DNA from: Limnochordia bacterium
Lineage (GTDB): Bacteria > Bacillota > Limnochordia > DUMW01
Assembly: GCA_023230925.1 (NCBI GenBank)
Contig: JALNWK010000047.1
Span: forward strand, 1 to 22,240
Direction: 5' to 3'
Length of the DNA stretch: 22,240 nucleotides
Numbering within the stretch: the stretch's first letter is position 1; the number at the start of each line of letters is the position of its first letter. The position numbers and the translations under genes are program-made. The notes beneath the pieces were generated by a model. It saw only the letters and a list, made by a program, of their open reading frames with translations. It was not told where the DNA came from and did not search any database. Of this stretch, positions 1-9,179 are shown one piece after another.

Positions 1-612
1 AAGGAAGAGACTATCGCCATACGAACTTAAAGAAATCTACTCACTTTTTGTGATCCTGAAAGGCCATGCAAACTAGCAATACTATCAGCCTTGGCAAATC
101 AGCTTGCCTGATCTAGGTTGAAGACTTTCTCTGTAACTTTATGACATAAGCATGCCTATAGGTAGATCCCCCTATTGCAGGGAGACCAGCTCAACCGGGT
201 TGAGGTTTACCGCGTTCCAACCATATATTGCCTATCCACCACAGGATATGGACTTTAGGGATGCGAATACCTTAATCGTGACTCACAAAACGTACGCTAT
301 GAAGGGTAATTGGGAAAAGTCCCGGGTGCTGCGGGGCCATCGTTTCTAAGCTGAGGCATAGAGCCTGTGCAGTTTGCCCATAGTATCCAGCAGAAGGTCC
401 ATTCTGAAGCGTCGTTGTTCGCCCCTCCAGACGTCCCCGCTTGCCCCGTGGTATAGACAGCAAGGGCTTTACCTATCTAGGTACTACTGGAAACACAGAA
501 TAAAGTATAGCAGCTATCCTTCTATGGTCGAGCATCACCTTCGGTACAGGAAATGATCGACCACTCGTACCCCACGTCATGTGCCACGTACCGTTCATAA
601 AGACGCAAGACA
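1..612. other. Region without a convincing gene
   Basis: This stretch lies downstream of the last gene. The short open frames on both strands have no good ribosome binding site and no recognisable protein motif. Read on the minus strand, roughly 320-130 has an RNA-like look: a GCGGTAAACC box is followed by the 15-nt palindrome CTCAACCCGGTTGAG and GCTGGTCTCCC. This vaguely recalls domain I of bacterial group II introns, but I cannot establish it by eye. No tRNA, rRNA or CRISPR repeat is visible. Confidence 0.5.
525..563. repeat. Inverted repeat downstream of the last gene
   Basis: TGGTCGA (525-531) and TCGACCA (557-563) form a perfect 7-bp stem around a 25-nt loop, about 50 nt past the stop of the gene ending at 613. 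No U-tract follows on the minus strand. It could be a weak or factor-dependent transcript end, or chance. Confidence 0.3.
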
Positions 613-3030
613 TTATAATGTCCTAATAGTCACACCCCTGTTTCTGAGGGTTTGAGCAACGGGCAATTGTTGTTGTGTAGCATCAAGCCAAACCGTTGTT
701 AGCGCTGGCAGGCTCAATAGTGGTTCCAGGTCTGTTACCTCGCTATGTCCCACGACAACCTGCCACAGAAGTGGGAAACGCTCAATTCCCCATATGTTCT
801 CGAGAAGGCTCCAGCCCGCATGAAACTCGCGTAGGTTTGGTAGACTCGGTAGTGTACTAAGATCAGTGATTTTGGCCCCGTGATACTCGATATTCCTTAG
901 TCCGGTATGTCCATCAAATGCCCGAAAATCGGTAACGTTTGTGCGATGGATTCTTAGACGGTGAAGGTACGGATGATTCGCCAGAGGCGAAATATCGGTA
1001 ATCTGCGTGTTGTCATCTAGAAAGACCTCTAGTAACCCGCTGATCTCGGACAACGGACTCAAGTCTCGAACATCGTTTCCTTGTAAGCGCAAGACATTTA
1101 GTGATGCACAATACTGCAGCCCTTCTAAGGATGTGATACCTTTGTCCCTAGCATCAATGTTGGTAATGCCACTTACATCGGCGGGCAGAATTGCTCCCCA
1201 AGGCTTTCCAATCAACTCCCGTATGACAGGTTCTAAGTTTTGATCAAAACTAATACCGTCTTCTCCCCCGGGAGGGATTTGGGCATCCAGTTGCTTTAGT
1301 TTCAGAATATAATTAGTCATCTGCGTACGGATGCTGTAAAGGTCACCGGCGGGATTCATCGCACTCAGATACTGCTCCGCCTGCTTCGCCATTTGCAGGA
1401 GTTCGGGATCACTCGATGCTTTGACCTCCTGAATGGCTTCAAGCAACGTAGTCAAATAACGGAGGTCGTCAACACCTTCCCGATACCCTTCCCACGCAAT
1501 GGTATCAATTACACCGTCTACGGTTGGGTAGGTAAAGACGTGATCTCGATACGTGGGATGATCAAAGTCGTTCCATATATTTCCGAACCCATCCTGATAC
1601 GCATAAGGGGCAGCTCCATCATAATCGTGTGTCCAAAGCATTAATCCGTAGTTTCGTCTGTAAAGCTCAGGATCCTCAGCGGGAGTCTGCGGGTTACCAT
1701 AGGACCAAATTTTGGCTCCAACGGAGTGCCAGTTGGCCGCTTCAAGAGGTCTTAGGCGATCGTGTCTAATGTGCAGATCCTGTAAGTCACCCATTAGTTC
1801 AAAGTTGCCATCCCGCCAACCGGCGGCAAATACCTTGCCACCAAGAGACTTTGTTCGAATCCAGTCCGGTCTCTGAGCTGTCAATTGTTCTCCATAAGCC
1901 TCATCAACTGCATAGAAGTACACCTCAGGTATGTTATACGCAGCGGCTAAACGCAGGGTCTGTGTAATATCACTTGATGGGCTATACGTACGAACGCCCA
2001 AATAGTACAGGGGTTGCCTACCCATGCCAATCCCTTGGCGAATCTGAAGGACCTGTTCTAAAGAATTTAGAGGTTGGTACACGATTGGATTTATCACACC
2101 ATGGTCCATCATATTCTGCAATTCGGCCTGAAACTGAACTGGGGATTTTGTTTCTGAGGATATCGTTCCAGGACTACCCGGATTTAGAGTCCCACGGTAA
2201 TAAATGCTGGAAGTATGATATGAATCGGATAAGACAAATGGAAGAACGGTAACATTAAGCTGTATGCTTCCAATGTACTCCTCATCTTTATACAAATCGA
2301 TTAGTCCACGGTAGGTACCAGAATCAGCCTCCTTTGGTATTCTCACCGTCACCCAAACTTGCTGATGCTGACCAACACTAATGACCACCGGCAGAAGAAC
2401 AGGACTGTCCTTAACAGGATACTCTGCAACCGATAGCTGCAGACGCCCCCCACGATCCTGCGGATCACTGATATTTACATACTCCACACGGTTTGGGAAA
2501 GTGAGCTTAAGGTAATTCTGCTGGGTTGGGAGATCAACCTTAACCAGATCAGGATCGTTCACTAATAACTCGGGCACCAAGATTCGTTTGCTCTTGTCCT
2601 GATCCCGGCCCCACCACGCCGTTCCTGCTTGAAACCAAGTTCTTACATACTTAATTTCAATATTCTCACTGGGGATTACTCCTACCCCGCCTTCAGCGAC
2701 TAGGTCGGTTGCTTGTGGTAGAAAGGATCCGGAATGCCCCACCGCAGTGATCACAAAACTGGCCGGTTCAAATTCGCCAGGAGTAGCCATAATTGTCAAC
2801 TGATCCGTGAGGGTCCCGTGGCCAAACGATTGATTGGGTAGAACCCTGTAAGTTGTAATCGGATTTACCCTATGTATTAACGCTTTAGAGAAATCCACAG
2901 GGTGCCAGGGACCAGGGGTCCAAGGATCTCTCGGATCAAATGGGCTTTCCTTATTGAAAAAACATGCGGTAGACAAAAGTGATATCATGATAAGCAAGAT
3001 GAGTATTATCTTGTACGCTCTTATCATCAA
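613..3030 (-). CDS. GH123/DUF4091-like glycoside hydrolase lipoprotein with C-terminal leucine-rich repeats
   Basis: The 805-residue protein begins with a lipoprotein signal peptide (LLSTAC, Cys23), so it should be lipid-anchored. Residues about 50-270 resemble the beta-sandwich N-domain of GH123 proteins (ATPGEFEPASF, then AGTAWWGRDQDKSKR). Residues about 270-580 are the DUF4091/GH123-like barrel. The VDEA motif (Asp376-Glu377) matches the catalytic Asp-Glu pair of GH123, a family of beta-N-acetylgalactosaminidases that use substrate-assisted catalysis. Residues about 592-805 are an internalin-type cap plus about seven 22-residue LRRs (xLSPLxxxxxL). TTG at 3030 is 7 nt after AGGGGGG; ATG at 3027 is also possible. 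It follows the lptD-like gene by 75 nt and is probably cotranscribed. It is paralogous to 6462-9047 and 11914-14310. The substrate is unknown; GalNAc-type glycans are only a family-level guess. Confidence 0.85.
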   Translation of the reverse strand: MMIRAYKIILILLIMISLLSTACFFNKESPFDPRDPWTPGPWHPVDFSKALIHRVNPITTYRVLPNQSFGHGTLTDQLTIMATPGEFEPASFVITAVGHSGSFLPQATDLVAEGGVGVIPSENIEIKYVRTWFQAGTAWWGRDQDKSKRILVPELLVNDPDLVKVDLPTQQNYLKLTFPNRVEYVNISDPQDRGGRLQLSVAEYPVKDSPVLLPVVISVGQHQQVWVTVRIPKEADSGTYRGLIDLYKDEEYIGSIQLNVTVLPFVLSDSYHTSSIYYRGTLNPGSPGTISSETKSPVQFQAELQNMMDHGVINPIVYQPLNSLEQVLQIRQGIGMGRQPLYYLGVRTYSPSSDITQTLRLAAAYNIPEVYFYAVDEAYGEQLTAQRPDWIRTKSLGGKVFAAGWRDGNFELMGDLQDLHIRHDRLRPLEAANWHSVGAKIWSYGNPQTPAEDPELYRRNYGLMLWTHDYDGAAPYAYQDGFGNIWNDFDHPTYRDHVFTYPTVDGVIDTIAWEGYREGVDDLRYLTTLLEAIQEVKASSDPELLQMAKQAEQYLSAMNPAGDLYSIRTQMTNYILKLKQLDAQIPPGGEDGISFDQNLEPVIRELIGKPWGAILPADVSGITNIDARDKGITSLEGLQYCASLNVLRLQGNDVRDLSPLSEISGLLEVFLDDNTQITDISPLANHPYLHRLRIHRTNVTDFRAFDGHTGLRNIEYHGAKITDLSTLPSLPNLREFHAGWSLLENIWGIERFPLLWQVVVGHSEVTDLEPLLSLPALTTVWLDATQQQLPVAQTLRNRGVTIRTL

Positions 3031-3105
3031 CTCTAAGCCCCCCTAATAAAGTCTAATTAGCGGCAAAACGATGTCTATACAAAGAACCTGCATGCGCCTT
3101 TCTCT

Positions 3106-6000
3106 CTACGGCACCTTTTCCAAAAGTAGGTCTTCCCAACCTTCGGCATCAAACATGAACTGCTCACCGGTAATCCCAAACTTCAGCTTTTCCTGCGGGA
3201 AGGCATGAATGCGGTACTCCATCCAGAACATGTCCTCTATTTGGTTATAGCGAAGGGCCAATTCGCGGCAATGGAGGTCCTTGACCAAAGTAAAATCCCC
3301 TAGGTGCCATTTATCCTCATAGCCTCTGTAAATCCCCGAGTAAACTAGTCTCCACGTGTCACCGAGCCTGATCTTAAGTTGGACATCGAAGGCATCGAGC
3401 CGCCTTTTGAGGATATTATGGCTGACTCCGATTCTTATGCTTTGTTCCTGTGCAAATTCCTTTTCCAGAAGACCAGTTACGGACACCAATGCATTGATGT
3501 ATGGGTTGAAGACACCGGATAAACCCACTTTCCAACCGTGTTCCTGCTCGGTGTTCCGCAACAGAAAAGATATATTCGTGCCTTTGAGTCTTGGGATCTC
3601 GGCTCCGGCCTGCATCCACACGTTGCCAAATTTGATGTTAATCCGGGCGTTGAGACGATCGACCCTTTGTCTGGCCAGGTTGTAATTTGCCTCTAAGTTG
3701 ATGTTTTGTTCATGATCAATTCTGTCCTGAAATGAACCGGCAATACACATCATTCTCTTTCGGTACGGATCAAACACAGCTGAAAGACCTAACGTCCAGT
3801 CATTCCTCTCTGGGGAATCCCTTAGCTCCAGGCAGGCCTCCACATTTTGAAACCGATCGCTATGAAGGTCGTAGCCTCCGCATAAAGACCAATCCACTCT
3901 TTCTTTTGTGTAGGCTAACTGACTGGTTAAGCTTTGAGAAGAAGATACCCTCTCGAAGGCCAGTGGGCTCTCCCCAACAGCTTGTTGTAATTGAAGAACT
4001 GAGTTTGTGCTCAAACCGGCACATGGATACCAGTGAAAGGCGAGCCTTGGATTGATGCGGAAATAGCACGTACCTAAGCTGTAGATGCTGATGCCTAACG
4101 TACTGCCTAGAACAAGTCTGGTGCTACCGGTAAGCTGGTAGGGCTTATTACTTAGATTTAGCTCTAACATCGACCTAATTGCTTCCGTTCCACCGGGTTC
4201 CACCCGATACCGCCCTAATCTTAACGTATACTCATGGGGCCACTCCTTCGCGTGTTCCAGCTTCCTTGTAGTCAGACTCAATTCCGGTAGCCTACTCACG
4301 TACTCGCACGTTTCCGTTACGCCATTGGGATTAAGCTTATGCTCGAATAATAGCTCAGCCCGGTAACTCCCTTGGCTTTTAGTAAGCATAATCTGATATT
4401 CCGGGTGAGTAGGAACCGCTTCGCTGCTTTGTTTGAATCTGTAGCTACCTTGGTAATTGGTAATCCAGCGGCTGTCCAGGCGGCCTGATAACTCAAGATC
4501 ACCGGCTAGTTGCTCCATGGTCTTTGTCTTTGTTTCTTGTATCTTGTGTTTTACCCCGAAAGTCGCCGATGTCCTCGGTGTTACACCCCTCAAATCAAGA
4601 TTAACTTGTAGTATGTTGCTACTGTAGCTGTTTTGCTTTTCCATGCTTCCATTCAGATCAAAACGGCTACCCAACTGTGAGGATACCTTCACATCGCTGC
4701 TTAGACGCGCCGTAGTTCTCGTCTTTGTTTCCTTCAGCTTGTATATTAACCCGGCGTTGGTTGTTGTCATCTGTGCTATTCTGCTCAAATTAAGATCGGC
4801 CTGCACTGAGTTGCTGCTTATGCTGCCGCCAGCGTGATTGGTCTGTTTGTCCATACTCCCGTCCAAATTGAAACTGCCGCTCGGTTGGAATGATAGCTTT
4901 ACGTCACTGCGCAATCGCTCGGTAACCGTGGTTCTGGTCTTCGTAAGCTTATATACTGTCCCAACGTTTGCCGATATCTTTTGTGTTACCGCGTTTACCA
5001 TGAAATCCGCCTGCAGGATATCTTGGCTGAGCTTCTTCCGGACAAAATTCATGTTTCTTTCCATGTTCCCGCCTAATACCACAGGTCCGTACTCGAGAAC
5101 ATGACCAAAACCACCCCGTAATTGCCCTCCGTTGGTGATTCTACTTTGTCTATATTCGATCAATAGTTGCCCGTTGTGGGCCTTACCTAATGCGTAATAA
5201 CCAGTGGCACCCAATACTACTCCGGTTAGTTGATGATATTGCCCGATGAGCAGACCCGATAAGTAATCATCCAGCTGGTAATACCATTTGCAGCCGATAA
5301 ACCAGCCACCCACCGCGGTGCGGCCAATCTCCGGTAGGTAGAGGCTGGCTTCTTTACTAATTGGCAGTCTCAGATAGGGCCAATAAAACAGAGGGATGTT
5401 ACCTTCTTTATACACCACGTTCCGTATAATGAGATGACTTCCCGGGTAAATCTCTAGTTTCTTCGCAGCAAGATGATAGTGGGGTTGACTTTGGGAACAG
5501 GTAGTGGCTGCACCTTTGACCACAACCAAACGGTCGTTATCGCCATCAAACCGCTCCCCAGATAGATAGACCGAGCCGTTGGATTCGGGCAGAACTATCG
5601 ATGCTTGGGCATCAGACAACGACCAAACCCCGCTATTTAGATCATAATAAAGCTTCTCGCCTGCAGCCTCACCGGCCGGTAGTATCAGTAGCACTGTTCC
5701 TTCTACCCGGATCCAGTTGTCAGCCAGATTCACTAGTAACCGCTGACCTGCAATTGTCACGTGCCCATATCTGATCTGAACTCCACCATCTATGTATAGC
5801 AGGTCCTGTCTGAACTGGTAGATTACCTGCCCCTGAAACTCAACTTCGATACTATCTGTAGCTGCAAGCACTCGTCCACAGGGTAGGCTGGCTAGCACGA
5901 CAGCAAAAACCAGTATTGCGATACTCGTTGGTCCTTTCAAGTCAGCACCACCCACCGATTGTGGCGTATCCACCGGTCGCCGGGAAGAGACTCTACCCAT
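3106..6000 (-). CDS. lptD: LptD/OstA-like outer-membrane LPS-assembly protein
   Basis: The protein has 964 residues. LptD forms the outer-membrane barrel that inserts lipopolysaccharide into the outer leaflet. A hydrophobic signal segment (about 24-46, ending VLA) is followed by an OstA/LptA-like beta-jellyroll (about 50-200). The LptD hallmark is clear: TTC and PHYH (165-175), then an EIYPG element and PLFYWPYLRLP (203-213), matching the family's P-V-F-Y-x-P-Y-x-x-x-P motif. The rest is long amphipathic beta-strand sequence typical of a barrel. Residues 330-524 hold three related units of about 57-60 residues, which lengthen it beyond the usual 750-850 residues. The ATG has no evident Shine-Dalgarno sequence; GTG (residue 16) or TTG (residue 21) would give a tidier signal peptide. 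A promoter candidate lies at 6036-6064. It implies a diderm cell. Its place among glycosidase genes, rather than lpt genes, is unusual. Confidence 0.8.
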   Translation of the reverse strand: MGRVSSRRPVDTPQSVGGADLKGPTSIAILVFAVVLASLPCGRVLAATDSIEVEFQGQVIYQFRQDLLYIDGGVQIRYGHVTIAGQRLLVNLADNWIRVEGTVLLILPAGEAAGEKLYYDLNSGVWSLSDAQASIVLPESNGSVYLSGERFDGDNDRLVVVKGAATTCSQSQPHYHLAAKKLEIYPGSHLIIRNVVYKEGNIPLFYWPYLRLPISKEASLYLPEIGRTAVGGWFIGCKWYYQLDDYLSGLLIGQYHQLTGVVLGATGYYALGKAHNGQLLIEYRQSRITNGGQLRGGFGHVLEYGPVVLGGNMERNMNFVRKKLSQDILQADFMVNAVTQKISANVGTVYKLTKTRTTVTERLRSDVKLSFQPSGSFNLDGSMDKQTNHAGGSISSNSVQADLNLSRIAQMTTTNAGLIYKLKETKTRTTARLSSDVKVSSQLGSRFDLNGSMEKQNSYSSNILQVNLDLRGVTPRTSATFGVKHKIQETKTKTMEQLAGDLELSGRLDSRWITNYQGSYRFKQSSEAVPTHPEYQIMLTKSQGSYRAELLFEHKLNPNGVTETCEYVSRLPELSLTTRKLEHAKEWPHEYTLRLGRYRVEPGGTEAIRSMLELNLSNKPYQLTGSTRLVLGSTLGISIYSLGTCYFRINPRLAFHWYPCAGLSTNSVLQLQQAVGESPLAFERVSSSQSLTSQLAYTKERVDWSLCGGYDLHSDRFQNVEACLELRDSPERNDWTLGLSAVFDPYRKRMMCIAGSFQDRIDHEQNINLEANYNLARQRVDRLNARINIKFGNVWMQAGAEIPRLKGTNISFLLRNTEQEHGWKVGLSGVFNPYINALVSVTGLLEKEFAQEQSIRIGVSHNILKRRLDAFDVQLKIRLGDTWRLVYSGIYRGYEDKWHLGDFTLVKDLHCRELALRYNQIEDMFWMEYRIHAFPQEKLKFGITGEQFMFDAEGWEDLLLEKVP
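4429..5013 (-). repeat. Three internal protein repeats within the LptD-like gene
   Basis: Residues 330-386, 400-456 and 465-524 align. Each starts with QADF/QADL/QVNL, continues through YKLTKTRTT, YKLKETKTRTT or HKIQETKTKT, then SDVKLS, SDVKVS or GDLELS, and ends near GSMDKQ, GSMEKQ or YRFKQ. The spacing is 65-70 residues. Copies one and two are closest and copy three is more divergent. This looks like duplication of beta-hairpins in the barrel. Confidence 0.75.
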
Positions 6001-6035
6001 AATTTGCGGGATCGACCCTGATTTCAGATCGTTTT

Positions 6036-6064
6036 AGTGTAGAACATAGGCCTCCATATATCAA
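6036..6064 (-). promoter_or_regulatory. Sigma-70-type promoter for the lptD-like gene
   Basis: On the minus strand TTGATA (6064-6059) and TACACT (6041-6036) are separated by 17 nt, close to the TTGACA/TATAAT consensus. The start codon at 6000 is about 30 nt downstream. The -35 box falls on the last bases of the group II intron remnant, so the insertion may have created or replaced the promoter. Confidence 0.5.
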
Positions 6065-6138
6065 TAGGCTGACGCCAGATTAACCCGCTGGCGCAAACCC
6101 TCTCAAAAGACCGTGCGTAGGGACCCGTACATGGCTCC
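6060..6138 (-). mobile_element. Group II intron 3'-end remnant (domains V and VI)
   Basis: Minus-strand 6137-6106 reads like a degenerate intron domain V: GAGCC with the AGC triad at the 5' side, then a stem, then CGCACGGTCTTTTGAGAG, close to the common GCACGGTTCTGTGAGAG. The usual GNRA-type tetraloop is lost (GGGTCCC). A domain VI-like hairpin follows, with GCGCCAG and CTGGCGT arms (6094-6072) and an A-containing loop. The sequence then ends CCTATTGAT near 6060, matching the CCTACTCGAT terminus of many clostridial introns. No reverse-transcriptase domain is recognisable upstream, so it appears to be an inactive fragment. The attribution rests on remembered consensus, not a search. Confidence 0.55.
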
Positions 6139-6397
6139 AACTAGCATTTAGTGTTCTTATATCATAATCATAGCCAGCCTCGCCATCTGACGGGGTCTCT
6201 TCATTGCGCTGTGCCACCAGTTGTTTTCCCGTATACTTCATTCTTACACCACCGGACCCTTTGCACTTTTTGGCGATTGCTGGCCTGATCTTCTCTCTTT
6301 TAGACTCTACCGCTACTGGCAACGTCCTGGCCTAGGGATGAGCTTCCCACTAGTTCGATGACAGCGGTTCATTCACTTAGCAGATACTAAAGACACA
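6139..6397. other. Intergenic stretch, probably decayed intron sequence
   Basis: An 80-codon open frame on the minus strand (6322-6080) covers this stretch and runs into the domain V-like sequence. Its last 15 codons translate the RNA structure itself, and it has no convincing ribosome binding site or protein motif, so I do not call it a gene. The rest may be decayed intron sequence from domains I-IV, but I recognise nothing specific. Confidence 0.4.
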
Positions 6398-6432
6398 ATA
6401 AGGGGCTAAACTCACCGATGATAGCCCCTTAT
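6398..6432 (-). terminator. Rho-independent terminator after the GH123-like gene
   Basis: ATAAGGGGCTA (6398-6408) and TAGCCCCTTAT (6422-6432) form a perfect 11-bp stem with a 13-nt loop, 29 nt past the stop codon of 6462-9047. The minus-strand RNA continues UGUGUCUUUAG, which is moderately U-rich. It probably ends the transcript that starts upstream of SBP1. Confidence 0.75.
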
Positions 6433-6461
6433 CACAACCAGTCTATCTAAATGGTTCACGG

Positions 6462-9047
6462 TTACAGAGTAGGTGTAAACTCTTCAGATAGAGGATCCTT
6501 TCGTAACCTTAGAATGTGGTAAATCATCTCGGCGCGAATAACATCAAGATCACGAACCGGGTTCAGTTTGGCCAAATACTTTTCGGCCTCTTCCGCCCGG
6601 CTTAACAGCTCCGCATCCTTTGTGTCTTTAGCCGCCTCGATAGACTCGAGTAATGTAGTAAGGTACCGCACATCATCAACACCTTCGCGATAGCCCTCCC
6701 ATGCAATAGTGTCAATTACGCCATCCACAGTTGGATAGGTGAAGTTGTGGTCTCGATACGATGGGTGGTCAAAGTCATTCCAGATGTTTCCAAACCCATC
6801 TTGGTACGCATAGGTGGCAACTCCATCATAATCGTGTGTCCAGATCATTAGTCCATAGTTGCGTCGGTACAGTTCAGGGTCTTCGGCGGGCGTTTGCGGG
6901 TTACCGTAGGACCAGATTCTTGCGCCAACCGAGTGCCAGTTAGCCGCTTCCTGAGGTCTTAAGCGATCGTGTCTAATATGCAGATCTTGTATATCGCCCA
7001 TCAATTCGAAGTTGCCATCGCGCCAGCTTGCAGCAAATATTTTGCCGCCAGCTTCACGCACTCTGATCCAGTTGTCTCGCTGAGCCACTAATGCATCCCC
7101 TGATGCCTCATCAATACCATAGAAGTACACTTCAGGAATGTTGTATTTCTCTGCTAGTTCCAAGGTCTTCTTGATTGACGATATGGGATCATGGGTTTGC
7201 ACTGTTTGATAGTACAATGGTTGATTGCCCATGCCAATCTCTTCTCTAATCTTCAAAACCTCTTCAAGGGTGCTCAAAGGCTGATACACAATTGGATTGG
7301 TGATGCCATGGTCCATCATATTCCGTAGTTCGGCTAGAAACTGCACCCGTGATTTCCTTTCAGAGGATATGGTTCCAGGTCCATTAAGATCAAGGACTCC
7401 ACGGTAGTAGGTGCTTGAGGTATAATATGGATCCGTCAGGGTAAAGGGAAGAACCCGTAAGCTGATACTCAGTTCCCCTAGCATACCTCCATCACCATAT
7501 AGGTAAACCGGTCCCGTATAGACCCCAGGACAGATATCCTCGGGAACCTTAACGGTAATCCAAAATTGTTGATTCCTTCCGGCAGAAATATCCACGGGAA
7601 GCAATACTGGACTATCCTTAACCGGCCAAGCGGTAATGGACAACTGTTGCCGCCCTCCCACATCGGCCGGATTACTGATCCACACATATTCCTCACGGCT
7701 CGCAAAGGAAAGCTTTAGGTAGTTTTCCTGCTTTTCCAAATCAACCTTAACCAAGGTGGGATCGTTGACCAAAAGTTCCGGCACCAATACACGCTTACTC
7801 TTGTCCTGATCTCTGCCCCACCAAGCAGTTCCCGCTTGGTACCAACGCTGCACAATCTTGATGTCCACCGCTGAAGCAGGAATAATACCCGATTCGCCGA
7901 CAAGATCACCGGGTGTAGGTCGACAGCTAGTAATGTCATCGACGGCGAACACGACAAAGCTTGCTGGCTCAAATTCTCCGGGGGTTGCGACCATCTTTAC
8001 GTCCTTTGATATCACACCATGTTCAGGACGATCTGTAGGAAGAATCTTAACTGTGGAGATCGGAGGCACCACGTAGATAATCCCCGTACCACCACTTTCG
8101 CCTATCCCCTTGTTCTCTGCGAGTGTCACCATAAGGTTTGTCATCCTTTCTAGTTCCGCCAATACCAAACCGACCCTTTGAGGTTCCTCTGACAAGATCC
8201 AACCCCTTGCCCGAATTTGTGCCAGTAATTCATCCACAAGGCCATACCTATCCCGCGCCTCCTGATATATCTCAGAAGGTACCTGTGAAGCATCACCTTC
8301 TAACACGCTCTCCACATAATCCATACGCGACTGCCATGTGGCAAGTTGCTCTAACAACCTTGTTGTGACCGAGCTCCAACGTTGAGCAACAGTCTCTTCG
8401 TAACGGAGCACATCGGGTACCTGTCCAGATAGTTCCACAGCATCCAGATAACAGACAATCCGGTCACCGGGTTGTCCATGGAGCATCAGCAAAACCTGAT
8501 TGATATAACATCCTACTTCCTCGGTCTTCCCTCGCCACATTTCCTTCGAAGCAAACGACAGTGCCGTTCCTTTGGCAAAAGAATTGACCCCCGTGTACTC
8601 GAATTTCTCCCAGGTATGACCCGTTGAGCCATATTCCCAAAAGGAACGGGTCCTTGAATAATTCACTGGGGCAACTGTGGCCTGAAGTCCCAAACCAACT
8701 CGGCCTTGGCTTGGTTCAGGGCGCAGGATGCGCGCCCGAAAGGCAAGATTACCCTCCGCCGGCACGGATACGGGAATGGTCCAATAGACAAACGAACCGC
8801 TGTCTATGGTCACATCAAGCTTGAAGGAGCGCACTCCCGTATAGGCTACGTCACTACTTAAGCCCTTGTAGTTCACCGTGTATTCACCGTCGGACATGAA
8901 GAAACAAAAAGGATCTTCCTCTTCAAAGCTCTCTGTGTACTCGTACAGAATCCTCTCCTGCGCCCTTACAGGCATATCCACAACAAGACTCAGTACTACA
9001 ACTACTGAACACAGACCAAGATACAGTAAACGGGATCTTCGCACCAT
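6462..9047 (-). CDS. Secreted GH123/DUF4091-like glycoside hydrolase with N-terminal beta-sandwich
   Basis: The 861-residue protein has a Sec signal peptide (cleavage near VRA-QE, residue 29) and no lipobox. Residues about 35-210 look like a carbohydrate-binding-type beta-sandwich of no family I can name. Residues about 212-315 are helical and charged, probably a linker. Residues about 325-850 match the other two GH123-like proteins closely: ATPGEFEPASF, AGTAWWGRDQDKSKR, and the catalytic-pair motif IDEA (Asp646-Glu647). Unlike its paralogues it lacks LRRs. An LRR lipoprotein is instead encoded just upstream (9211-10449), as if the LRR partner were a separate chain. The ATG lies 7 nt after AAGGAG. 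A strong terminator follows the gene. The substrate is unknown; exo-hexosaminidase activity is inferred only from GH123. Confidence 0.85.
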   Translation of the reverse strand: MVRRSRLLYLGLCSVVVVLSLVVDMPVRAQERILYEYTESFEEEDPFCFFMSDGEYTVNYKGLSSDVAYTGVRSFKLDVTIDSGSFVYWTIPVSVPAEGNLAFRARILRPEPSQGRVGLGLQATVAPVNYSRTRSFWEYGSTGHTWEKFEYTGVNSFAKGTALSFASKEMWRGKTEEVGCYINQVLLMLHGQPGDRIVCYLDAVELSGQVPDVLRYEETVAQRWSSVTTRLLEQLATWQSRMDYVESVLEGDASQVPSEIYQEARDRYGLVDELLAQIRARGWILSEEPQRVGLVLAELERMTNLMVTLAENKGIGESGGTGIIYVVPPISTVKILPTDRPEHGVISKDVKMVATPGEFEPASFVVFAVDDITSCRPTPGDLVGESGIIPASAVDIKIVQRWYQAGTAWWGRDQDKSKRVLVPELLVNDPTLVKVDLEKQENYLKLSFASREEYVWISNPADVGGRQQLSITAWPVKDSPVLLPVDISAGRNQQFWITVKVPEDICPGVYTGPVYLYGDGGMLGELSISLRVLPFTLTDPYYTSSTYYRGVLDLNGPGTISSERKSRVQFLAELRNMMDHGITNPIVYQPLSTLEEVLKIREEIGMGNQPLYYQTVQTHDPISSIKKTLELAEKYNIPEVYFYGIDEASGDALVAQRDNWIRVREAGGKIFAASWRDGNFELMGDIQDLHIRHDRLRPQEAANWHSVGARIWSYGNPQTPAEDPELYRRNYGLMIWTHDYDGVATYAYQDGFGNIWNDFDHPSYRDHNFTYPTVDGVIDTIAWEGYREGVDDVRYLTTLLESIEAAKDTKDAELLSRAEEAEKYLAKLNPVRDLDVIRAEMIYHILRLRKDPLSEEFTPTL

Positions 9048-9113
9048 CTATCCACTCCTTATCGGACCAATGTCTACATGCTTGGCTGGTAGTCACTAGA
9101 AACGATTACTGAA

Positions 9114-9179
9114 GAGCGCATCGATATACAAGGCCTTCGCCACCGCCACGGCATTTGGCTTGTAGGTACCGATGCGCTC
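9114..9179. repeat. Long intercistronic hairpin
   Basis: GAGCGCATCG (9114-9123) and CGATGCGCTC (9170-9179) form a perfect 10-bp stem. An inner ACAAG/CTTGT stem (9128-9132 and 9159-9163) lies within it. The hairpin sits between the LRR lipoprotein stop (9211) and the next start (9047). No U-tract follows, so it is more likely an mRNA processing or stability element than a terminator. The same bases lie inside a stop-free frame of about 35 codons on the minus strand. Confidence 0.55.

Noticed and set aside
3356..5104. Several plus-strand open frames opposite the LptD-like gene
   Set aside because: They are antisense shadows without ribosome binding sites or protein motifs; the minus-strand reading has clear LptD motifs.
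6080..6322. 80-codon open frame on the minus strand
   Set aside because: Its 3' part translates the domain V/VI-like RNA, it lacks a ribosome binding site and it has no recognisable domain.
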